A stretch of DNA of 48,301 bases from Clostridia bacterium (GTDB lineage: Bacteria > Bacillota > Clostridia > Christensenellales > Aristaeellaceae): positions 1-48,301 of the forward strand of contig JAFTWV010000049.1 in assembly GCA_017465155.1 (NCBI GenBank), in the 5' to 3' direction. The stretch's first letter is position 1; every line of letters starts with the position of its first letter. Positions 25,062-31,764 of the stretch are shown here, piece by piece. The notes beneath the pieces were generated by a model. The model had not been told where the DNA came from and did no database searches. It was given only the letters and a program-made list of their open reading frames with translations. The position numbers were made by a program, and so were the translations under genes.

Positions 25062-26201
25062 TTACTTGGCCAGGTAGTCGTTGAAATCGACGGGAGCCAG
25101 CAGGATGGTGTAGTAGTTGTCGAAGGTGGTGCCTTCCGCGTTGGTGTAGTTGGCGACAACAGCGCCCTCGATCTTCGCGTTGAACAGCTCCTTCAGCTTC
25201 GCAGCGTCGTTGCGGCCGGTCAGCTGGCCGTCGATGTAAGCCTTGCCGTACTCAACACCGATCTCGATGATGGTCATGGCAACGGGGGAAGACCAGGTGG
25301 AGAAGCGGCCGGTCGCGCCGTGCTCTTCCAGCTTGGCAGCGATCTGCTTCAGGGCCTCTGCGTCATCGCCGCCCACGGTCAGCTCCAGGCCGAGGGTCGC
25401 GGGGAAGGCATGATAGGGAGAGGGGCAGCAGGGCTGGGGATAGTAAGCATTGGGCTCAGCCAGAACAGCCGCCTGCAGAGAGGGCTGCATGCCGCAGTTG
25501 GTGGTGAAGAAGGCAACCTTCTTGCCAGCGTACTTTTCCATCTGCTGGGGAACATCCTCCAGGATGAACTGCTGGGAAGCGGACAGACCAGCCTCAGCGG
25601 TGGGGTCGGGAGCGGTAACATTGACCAGCTCAATGCCCAGAGCGTCAGCATTCTCCTGCAGCAGCTCGTAACGGCCAACGATCAGCTCCATGGCCATGTG
25701 GCGGGGGAAGGAGTAGTGGATGAACACTTCGATGCCCCACTCAGCGCACTTCTCCATGATGGAGTCGCCCTGAGCGATCTCGTCAGCGTACATGACAACG
25801 TCAGCAGCGGCAGAGATAACAGCGGGATCTTCCTGGGGAGTGCCGGCAACCAGCAGGATGTCGTCACGGCCCATTTCCTTGATCTTGTCGAAAGCAGCCT
25901 TGGTGCCGGGCACAGCCTGGCAAACCACGATGGCCTTCACGTCAGGATCAGAGGCGAAGCCCACGATCTTGGAAACGGTGGTTTCCATCTCGGACATGAA
26001 GTTGTCCGGATAGGTGTCAGTCACAACGTGGTCAGCGCCCCAGGTGGCGATGGCCTTCTCAGCCGCGCGGAATTCTTCCTCGCCCTGAGACACAGTACCG
26101 GTCAGGATAGCGATCTTCCAGGTGGCCTCTTCGGCAACGGCGAAAGCCGTCACGGACAGCAGCATAGCCACAGCCAGAACGAAGCTCAGCAGTTTCTTCA
26201 T
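25062..26201 (-). CDS. DUF3798 periplasmic-type binding protein
   Basis: 379 residues. A signal peptide (MKKLLSFVLAVAMLLSVTAFAVAEE) is cut after an AVA-type site; there is no lipobox cysteine, unlike most binding proteins of monoderm bacteria. The mature part has the two-lobe layout of type I binding proteins: WKIAILTGTVSQGEEEFRAAE at the start, VKAIVVCQAVPGTKAAFDKIKEMGRDD and KVAFFTTNCGMQP in the second lobe. This matches DUF3798. The family is genetically tied to BMP/ribose-type ABC genes, as here; its ligand is not established. GGGAGG precedes the ATG. It is first in the operon with a strong promoter and a hairpin behind it. Confidence 0.88.
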   Translation of the reverse strand: MKKLLSFVLAVAMLLSVTAFAVAEEATWKIAILTGTVSQGEEEFRAAEKAIATWGADHVVTDTYPDNFMSEMETTVSKIVGFASDPDVKAIVVCQAVPGTKAAFDKIKEMGRDDILLVAGTPQEDPAVISAAADVVMYADEIAQGDSIMEKCAEWGIEVFIHYSFPRHMAMELIVGRYELLQENADALGIELVNVTAPDPTAEAGLSASQQFILEDVPQQMEKYAGKKVAFFTTNCGMQPSLQAAVLAEPNAYYPQPCCPSPYHAFPATLGLELTVGGDDAEALKQIAAKLEEHGATGRFSTWSSPVAMTIIEIGVEYGKAYIDGQLTGRNDAAKLKELFNAKIEGAVVANYTNAEGTTFDNYYTILLAPVDFNDYLAK

Positions 26202-26261
26202 GATTGTTTCCTCCCTTAGTCACTTTATCCGAACATATACCTCGTCGGATAGAATAATGAT

Positions 26262-26290
26262 AAGTTACCACATTCATTTTCATCTGTCAA
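26262..26290 (-). promoter_or_regulatory. promoter of the DUF3798 operon
   Basis: On the minus strand a perfect TTGACA (26290-26285) is 17 bp from TAACTT (26267-26262). A small hairpin (ATCCGA ... TCGGAT, about 26231-26254) lies in the leader between it and the ribosome binding site. The -10 is weak, so the call is moderate. Confidence 0.5.
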
Positions 26291-26533
26291 CCAGGCGGAA
26301 AGTTCGTACAAGAATTATCTGGAAGCTCTTTCATCCCAGTATTTTCAAGGCTTTGCGCCGTTTTGGGCCCCCTGTCCCTGAAAGCAGAAAAACAATAAAA
26401 ACACAATTTATCCGGTCGAAATGCGTCCGTTTCCTGCATTTCATCCCTTGCGTAACGGGTTTTGCAGCTTCTTCTTTGCAGGAAAGCTGCGGCTTCGCTG
26501 CATTTTCCGCCGCATTATACCTGCAGCAGACAC
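26291..26533. other. intergenic stretch without recognised gene
   Basis: Between the DUF3798 promoter and the pgi terminator I see no coding region, RNA gene or repeat that I can name. Several GCAGC/GCTGC repeats occur around 26467-26525 and could form weak stems. Confidence 0.5.
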
Positions 26534-26570
26534 GAAAAAGCCCTCCCGCAGCCGTCAGGCCGCAGGAGGG
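26534..26570 (-). terminator. terminator of pgi
   Basis: On the minus strand CCCTCCTGCGGC (26570-26559) pairs with GCTGCGGGAGGG (26552-26541) with one mismatch (a possible G-U), 6-base loop, followed by CTTTTTC. It lies 16 bp after the stop of pgi. Confidence 0.9.
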
Positions 26571-26585
26571 ACAGTACCATTTGGA

Positions 26586-27923
26586 TTACAGGCGGGCTTC
26601 CAGCTCAGCCTTGCGGGCCTCGAAGCCGGGCTTGCCCAGCAGGGCAAACATGTTCTTCTTGTAAGCCTCCACGCCGGGCTGATCGAAGGGATTCACACCC
26701 AGCAGATAGCCGGAGAGACCGCAGGCCTTCTCGAAGAAGTAGCACAGATAGCCGAAGTGGTAGGCGTCCGCCTCATCAATCTCGATGATGATGTTGGGCG
26801 TGCCGCCGTCCATGTGAGCCATCAGCGTGCCCTGATAGGCCTTGCTGTTGACAAACTGCACAGACTTGCCGGCGAGGTAGTTCAGGCCGTCGATGTCCTC
26901 AGCGGCCTCCTCAATGTAGGCCTCGCTGCGGGGCTTGCTGACCCAGATCACGGTTTCAAACAGGTTGCGGGTGCCGTCCTGAATGAACTGACCAATGGAA
27001 TGCAGGTCGGTGGAGAAGTTTGCAGCGGTGGGGAAGATGCCCTTCTGATCCTTACCCTCGGACTCGGCAAACAGCTGCTTGAACCACTCGCCCATCATGG
27101 TCAGCGCGGGCTCGTAGTTGACGAGGATCTCGGTATTCTTGCCCTTACGGTACAGGATGTTGCGCAGCGCAGCATACTTCATGGAAGGATTCGTGTCAAG
27201 GTCGCCGTCCTTGCAGACCTCACGGGCTTCAGCAGCGCCCTTCATCATGGCAGCGATGTCGATGCCGGCAGCTGCGATGGGCAGCAGGCCCACAGCGGTC
27301 AGCACGGAGAAGCGGCCGCCCACGTCGTCCGGAACTACGAAAGTCTCGTAGCCTTCGACGTTCGCCAGATTCTTCAGCGCGCCGCGGGCCTTATCGGTCG
27401 TGGCATAGATGCGGCTCTTGGCGCCTTCCTTGCCGTACTTTTCCTCCAGCATCTTCTTGAACACGCGGAAAGCGATGGCAGGCTCGGTGGTGGTGCCGGA
27501 CTTGGAAATGATGTTCACAGAGAAGTCGCGGTCGCCAATGATCTTGATGACGTCATTCAGATAGGAAGAGGAAATGTTGTTGCCGGCAAAGTAAATCTCC
27601 GGGATTCCCTCGGGACGGACGCCGTTGTACATCTGGCCATTGACGAACTCAATCGCCGCGCGCGCGCCCAGATAGGAGCCGCCGATGCCGATGACCACCA
27701 GCACCTCGCTGTCGCCCTGAATCTTCTTCGCCGCCTTCTGGATGCGGGCAAATTCGTCCTTGTCGTAGTTCACGGGCAGGTCCAGCCATCCCAGGAAATC
27801 GTTGCCCGCGCCCTTGCCGGACAGGAGCACCTCATTCACAGTGCCCATCAGGGAAGCCATATTGTCCATCTCGGACTGGTTCACAAAACCGTTCACGCCG
27901 GTCAGCTTCAGGTTCATCGCCAT
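26586..27923 (-). CDS. pgi: glucose-6-phosphate isomerase
   Basis: 445 residues, the short form found in Bacillota (about 450). It converts glucose-6-phosphate to fructose-6-phosphate in glycolysis. Diagnostic segments are [40 protein letters not shown] (phosphate-binding SGTT), [20 protein letters not shown], and the C-terminal signature [15 protein letters not shown] with the catalytic Lys. It is monocistronic, with a clear promoter at 27975-28003 and its own terminator. Confidence 0.97.
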   Translation of the reverse strand: MAMNLKLTGVNGFVNQSEMDNMASLMGTVNEVLLSGKGAGNDFLGWLDLPVNYDKDEFARIQKAAKKIQGDSEVLVVIGIGGSYLGARAAIEFVNGQMYNGVRPEGIPEIYFAGNNISSSYLNDVIKIIGDRDFSVNIISKSGTTTEPAIAFRVFKKMLEEKYGKEGAKSRIYATTDKARGALKNLANVEGYETFVVPDDVGGRFSVLTAVGLLPIAAAGIDIAAMMKGAAEAREVCKDGDLDTNPSMKYAALRNILYRKGKNTEILVNYEPALTMMGEWFKQLFAESEGKDQKGIFPTAANFSTDLHSIGQFIQDGTRNLFETVIWVSKPRSEAYIEEAAEDIDGLNYLAGKSVQFVNSKAYQGTLMAHMDGGTPNIIIEIDEADAYHFGYLCYFFEKACGLSGYLLGVNPFDQPGVEAYKKNMFALLGKPGFEARKAELEARL

Positions 27924-27974
27924 CGTTTATCGTCTCCAATCATCGTAGATTGCTTGGGCTATGTGCCTTCTTTT

Positions 27975-28003
27975 ATTATACCGCTTTGACAGCAGCTTGA
28001 CAA
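27975..28003 (-). promoter_or_regulatory. promoter of pgi
   Basis: On the minus strand TTGTCA (28003-27998) and a perfect TATAAT (27980-27975) are 17 bp apart, about 50 bp ahead of the start at 27923. Confidence 0.8.
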
Positions 28004-28035
28004 GCCTTTTCTTAGCGGATGCTGGCGGTTCATGG

Positions 28036-28064
28036 TTGCATCCTGAGCACATTTATCGTATAAT
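28036..28064 (+). promoter_or_regulatory. promoter of the chromate-type transporter operon
   Basis: TTGCAT (28036-28041) and a perfect TATAAT (28059-28064) are 17 bp apart, 31 bp ahead of the ATG at 28095. Confidence 0.8.
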
Positions 28065-28094
28065 GCAGGCAAGAAACACCCGAGGAGGATCCGG

Positions 28095-28634
28095 ATGAAG
28101 ACCTTATGGACATTGTTCCGCGCGTTTTTCACCATCGGCGGACTGACCTTCGGCGGCGGCTATGCCATGCTGCCGATGCTGGAGCGGGAGATCGTCACCA
28201 GACACCGCTGGGCCACAAAAGAGGAGATTCTTGACTACTTCGCCATCGGCCAGTGCACGCCCGGCGTCATCGCCGTCAATACGGCAACCTTTGTCGGCTA
28301 CCGCACCTGCGGCGTCGCAGGCGGCGTCGTTGCGACCCTGGGCGTGGTCTCCCCTTCGCTGATCATTATCACCCTGATTGCCATGGTGCTGGAGCATTTC
28401 ATGGATATTCTCTGGGTGCAGCATGCTTTTGCCGGAATCCGTGTGGCCGTGTGCGCGCTGATCGCCGCCAGCGTGATCAAGCTGTTCAAGTCCAACGTGA
28501 AGAAGCATTGGCACATCGCGCTGGCAGCCGCCGCTTTTGTTGTAGTGGCGTTGTTCAAGCTGTCCCCGGTATATGTGGTGGTGGGCTGCGCGGTGCTGAG
28601 CGTGGTTTTCGGAAAGAAGGTGCATCAGGCATGA
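28095..28634 (+). CDS. chromate transporter, N-terminal half-type subunit
   Basis: 179 residues, one CHR domain with about five or six membrane helices. The signature GGLTFGGGYAMLPMLEREIV, followed by YFAIGQCTPGVIAVNTATFVGY, is typical of the short-chain CHR proteins that occur as adjacent pairs. Paired CHR proteins are annotated as chromate exporters, but in anaerobes the true anion may be different. GAGGAGG precedes the ATG. It overlaps the second half gene by 4 bp. Confidence 0.9.
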   Translation: MKTLWTLFRAFFTIGGLTFGGGYAMLPMLEREIVTRHRWATKEEILDYFAIGQCTPGVIAVNTATFVGYRTCGVAGGVVATLGVVSPSLIIITLIAMVLEHFMDILWVQHAFAGIRVAVCALIAASVIKLFKSNVKKHWHIALAAAAFVVVALFKLSPVYVVVGCAVLSVVFGKKVHQA

Positions 28635-29191
28635 CAGAGCTGCTGACGATCTGTCTGGAATTCCTCAAAACCGGTCTTTTCGCCGTAGGCGGGGGCCTTG
28701 CAACCCTCCCCTTCCTGACGCAGATGCAGCAGACCTACGGCTGGTTCACCGCCGAGGAACTGGCAAACATGATCGCCGTGTCCGAGTCGACGCCCGGCCC
28801 TATTGGCGTGAACATGGCCACCTATGCAGGCTACTCCACCTATGGCATCTGGGGCGGACTGTGCGCCACGCTAAGCCTGATCCTCCCGTCCATCGTCGTC
28901 ATTCTGCTGATCGCACGGGCGCTGGACCGCTATCAGCAGAATCCCTTCGTGCAGAATTTCTTCGCCTTCACCCGTCCCGCCGTGACCGGTTTGATCGCCG
29001 CAGCAGGCTTTCAGGTGCTGCAGATCGCGCTGTTCACGAGGACAGAGGCGCAGCCCATCTCGGTCAACTGGGTGGCCATGGCAATCTTTGCCGTCCTGCT
29101 GACGCTGACACAGTTCAAACAGCTCAAGAAGGTGCACCCCATCGCCTACATCGCCGTGGGCGCAGTGCTCGGCATCCTGCTGAAGATGTAA
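28631..29191 (+). CDS. chromate transporter, C-terminal half-type subunit
   Basis: 186 residues, the second CHR domain of the pair. The start ATG at 28631 overlaps the stop of the first gene (ATGA). The motif LKTGLFAVGGGLATLPFLTQM and MIAVSESTPGPIGVNMATYAGY repeat those of the partner, with six likely helices. Opposite membrane orientation of the two halves is the known arrangement and would give a functional heterodimer; I did not verify topology here. A strong terminator follows. Confidence 0.9.
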   Translation: MTELLTICLEFLKTGLFAVGGGLATLPFLTQMQQTYGWFTAEELANMIAVSESTPGPIGVNMATYAGYSTYGIWGGLCATLSLILPSIVVILLIARALDRYQQNPFVQNFFAFTRPAVTGLIAAAGFQVLQIALFTRTEAQPISVNWVAMAIFAVLLTLTQFKQLKKVHPIAYIAVGAVLGILLKM

Positions 29192-29216
29192 TTCAGCGTT
29201 TCCCAATCTCCGTTCC

Positions 29217-29261
29217 CCCCGGCAGCCCGTTCAGTGCGTGCTGCCGGGGCTTTCTTTTTTG
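29217..29261 (+). terminator. terminator of the chromate-type operon
   Basis: CCCCGGCAGC (29217-29226) pairs with GCTGCCGGGG (29240-29249), 13-base loop, followed by CTTTCTTTTTT. Confidence 0.9.
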
Positions 29262-29303
29262 CCCGTCAAGCCCTGAAACCCGGTTATTCCAAGCATTTGA
29301 ACA

Positions 29304-29376
29304 AACTGTAAACCATCGCGAAAACAACTGTGAATTTTCTTGAATAACGGCCGGTTTTCACTTTCCCTTCACAGTT
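29304..29376 (+). promoter_or_regulatory. three-copy AACTGTRAA motif upstream of the adaptor cluster
   Basis: AACTGTAAA occurs at 29304-29312, AACTGTGAA at 29326-29334 (22 bp later, two helical turns) and its perfect inverse TTCACAGTT at 29368-29376, just ahead of the -35 position of the cluster promoter. Two direct copies on the same helix face plus an inverted one suit a response-regulator or similar activator. No regulator gene is in the window. Confidence 0.45.
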
Positions 29377-29379
29377 CCG

Positions 29380-29408
29380 TCACGGGACGATGAAGCGTCC
29401 TCTATACT
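29380..29408 (+). promoter_or_regulatory. promoter of the adaptor/MacB cluster
   Basis: TATACT at 29403-29408 is a good -10. The -35 position (TCACGG, 29380-29385) is poor, and the spacer holds a small stem (GGACG/CGTCC, 29385-29400). A weak -35 fits dependence on an activator. The start codon is about 54 bp further on. Confidence 0.5.
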
Positions 29409-29461
29409 CTTCATATTTGTAAAACCATTATCCCCACCCCTGCTACGGAGGTTGAACAATC

Positions 29462-30715
29462 GTGCAAAAACAAAGATCCGGCAGGAAGAAGCGGCGGTTC
29501 CTGCGCCGCAGCCTGTCGCTGGCGCTTCTGACCGGCGTGATCCTGCTTGGCAGAAGCTTCCTCGCCCCACTCCTTGGCGGTACGGAGATCGAGACCTACG
29601 CCAGCTACACCGTTACACGAGGCGACATCAGGACATACAAAAGCTTCAGCGCATCCATCAGCGTCCTGAACAGCGAAACCCACACCAACACCTCCGGTGC
29701 AGAGTCCATCCGCGAATTGTACGTAACGGCCGGGCAGGAAGTCAAAGAGGGCGACAAGCTGATGCTGCTGGACAACGGCGAGCTGCTCAAAGCCGGTCTG
29801 GACGGCGTGGTCAATCAGATGCGCTACGACACCAGCGATGCGCTGTGGCGCAATGTCCAGCTGATCGAAATCAGCGACCTGACACACCTGCGCGTCTCCC
29901 TGTCGGTGGATGAATACGACGTGCGCGGCGTAGCTCCCGGCCAGCCGTGTACCGTGAGCATCCTCCCGCTGGGCGTCTCCTTTGAAACGGAGATTGAGCA
30001 TGTGAACCGCGTATCCGCCTCCTCCGGTCAGATAGCCTATTATACCGCCACGGCTGAATTGACCGTACCGCCAAGCGTGCTCCCCGGCATGTCCGCCAGC
30101 GTGTCCATCCCGGACAGCGCAGTCAGCGATGTTCTCACTCTGGACATGAAGGCTCTCGCCTTTGACGAGGACAAGCAGCCCTATGTGCTGCTGAAGCAGC
30201 AGGACGCTTATGTCCGGCAACCGGTTGCCACCGGTTTAAGCGATGGCATGACCGTGGAGATCGTCAGCGGATTGCAGGAAGGCGACGTCGTCTGGGCTGT
30301 GTCCGGCACGGAAACCGTCGACGGCGGCCTCACCCTGACCGGGCTGTACAAGAAGCTGGTCGGCGAAAAGGTCGTGATCAACAACGCAGAGGGCAGCAGC
30401 CGTAGTAATACACGTTCCGGCAGCGACGCTTCCCGCAGCGGCATGTCCTTCCCTGCAGACGGCAGCTTTTTGCGGGACGGCGACGCTGCTCCGGCTGAAG
30501 AAGAAGGCACAGCCGCACCAGGCGAATCTGCACCCGGACCAGACGACACGGCGTCCGGAAGCCGCACCCCGGGCCGCAGCGGCTCAGGAAGCCGGAGCAG
30601 CGGTATGGCAACCGGCAGCGATCTTCCCGGCGAATCCCCCACCCGAACCGAACGCAGCAGACCTGATGGCAGCGTTATCCCCCGCGGCAATGAAGAAAGG
30701 ACGGACCCGCAATGA
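29462..30715 (+). CDS. membrane-anchored HlyD/MacA-like adaptor 1
   Basis: 417 residues. It starts at GTG 29462 with GGAGG 10 bp upstream. A basic N-terminus (KQRSGRKKRRFLRR) and one helix (about 17-36) anchor it. The folded part (about 45-300) has a split lipoyl/barrel-sandwich (SIRELYVTAGQEVKEGDKL ... DGVVNQMRY) and beta-barrel domains (LRVSLSVDEYDVRGVAPGQPC, LPGMSASVSIP), as in MacA-type adaptors but without the long helical hairpin. Residues about 310-417 are a Ser/Gly/Pro/Arg-rich tail predicted to be disordered. It is a clear paralogue of the adaptor at 34374 and should dock on the MacB-like permease. First gene of the seven-gene unit. Confidence 0.85.
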   Translation: MQKQRSGRKKRRFLRRSLSLALLTGVILLGRSFLAPLLGGTEIETYASYTVTRGDIRTYKSFSASISVLNSETHTNTSGAESIRELYVTAGQEVKEGDKLMLLDNGELLKAGLDGVVNQMRYDTSDALWRNVQLIEISDLTHLRVSLSVDEYDVRGVAPGQPCTVSILPLGVSFETEIEHVNRVSASSGQIAYYTATAELTVPPSVLPGMSASVSIPDSAVSDVLTLDMKALAFDEDKQPYVLLKQQDAYVRQPVATGLSDGMTVEIVSGLQEGDVVWAVSGTETVDGGLTLTGLYKKLVGEKVVINNAEGSSRSNTRSGSDASRSGMSFPADGSFLRDGDAAPAEEEGTAAPGESAPGPDDTASGSRTPGRSGSGSRSSGMATGSDLPGESPTRTERSRPDGSVIPRGNEERTDPQ

Positions 30716-31749
30716 AAAAACTGATTTCCTTCCTGCTTTGCATGTTGTTTGTATGCCCAGCGCTCGCAGAAGAGCGGTTTGACGGCCAGGTGATCGCCGG
30801 CGAAGCTGTCAGCGTCATCGCGCCCTTTGGCGGCACAATAGAGTCGATCAACCTGCGGACAGGCGCGCTGACGTCGGTGAACGACGTGGTGGCAAGGCTG
30901 GCCACAACCCGCGTTCTGGCCAGCGAGGACGGCACCATCCGCGGCATATTCAGCGGCGAAGGAGACGCTGCCTCCGGCACGGTTCTGTACCTTGCGCCCC
31001 TGGGGAAATATACCATTTCCGCCAGCATCGCCAAGGCCTATGAATCCGCATCCACCAAATATGTGACCATCGGCGAGAAGGTCTATATCCGCTGCAGCAA
31101 GGATGGCAGCCACCGCGCCGAAGGAGTAATCAGTGCCGTAAAAGGCAGCAGCTACACCGTATACACCACCGCAGGCGAGCTTTATATGGAAGAAACGGTG
31201 AACATCTACCGCAGCAGCGATTACAGCTCCCGCGCATGCATCGGCAGCGGTTCCGTTTCCCGTACGGACGCATTGGCAGTCAGCGGCAAGGGCGTGATTC
31301 TCCGCATGCACGTCAAGGACGGCGATATGGTTGAGCGCGGTCAGCTGCTCTTCGAGACCGTCGACGGCCAAACAGACGGCATGGTTTTTACCGACAGCTG
31401 CATCCGCTCCACCGCAGCGGGCGTCGTTGCCGAAATGAAGGTGAAGGCCGGCCAGCAGGTCAGCAAGGACGACGTACTCATGACCGTTTATCAGCCTGAT
31501 GATTATCAGATTCAGATCAGCGTCCCCGAGGACATGCTTTTCACCCTGCAGCCCGGAAGCCCCTGCTCCATCTATTTCAGCTGGAACGAGGGAGAAGGCA
31601 AGCCCTATGAAGGCGTGATCCGCGAAATTTCCTATATGAGCAATGCCCCTGCAGGCAGCAGCGGTGAAACGACATACAATGCATATGTTGACTTTCAGGC
31701 AGATGAGACCGTTCGTCTGGGCATGAACGTCACCGTCGTGCTGCCGTAA
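30712..31749 (+). CDS. secreted HlyD-like protein 1
   Basis: 345 residues. A cleavable signal peptide (MKKLISFLLCMLFVCPALAEE, AxA site) sends it outside; no membrane anchor or lipobox follows. It has two lipoyl-like halves (APFGGTIESINLRTGALTSVNDVVARL and LRMHVKDGDMVERGQLLFETV ... GVVAEMKVKAGQQVSKDDVLMTVY) and a final beta-barrel segment (AYVDFQADETVRLGMNVTVVLP). It closely resembles the protein at 37338 (shared SxTKYVxIGExVYI, ETVxIYRSS, HVKDGDxVxRGxLLFETV). The start overlaps the previous stop (ATGA). Soluble adaptor-like proteins of this kind could link or stack with the anchored adaptors; that role is inference. Confidence 0.8.
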   Translation: MKKLISFLLCMLFVCPALAEERFDGQVIAGEAVSVIAPFGGTIESINLRTGALTSVNDVVARLATTRVLASEDGTIRGIFSGEGDAASGTVLYLAPLGKYTISASIAKAYESASTKYVTIGEKVYIRCSKDGSHRAEGVISAVKGSSYTVYTTAGELYMEETVNIYRSSDYSSRACIGSGSVSRTDALAVSGKGVILRMHVKDGDMVERGQLLFETVDGQTDGMVFTDSCIRSTAAGVVAEMKVKAGQQVSKDDVLMTVYQPDDYQIQISVPEDMLFTLQPGSPCSIYFSWNEGEGKPYEGVIREISYMSNAPAGSSGETTYNAYVDFQADETVRLGMNVTVVLP

Positions 31750-31764
31750 GAAAGGAGAGATTCC

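Noticed and set aside
23411-26219. Long plus-strand open frames opposite the ABC ATPase and DUF3798 genes
   Set aside because: They are antisense to genes with clear Walker motifs or a signal peptide, and lack ribosome binding sites and recognisable domains.
26202-26261. Possible riboswitch in the leader of the DUF3798 operon (ATCCGA/TCGGAT stem)
   Set aside because: The leader is only about 55 bases and has one short stem. No known riboswitch core was seen.
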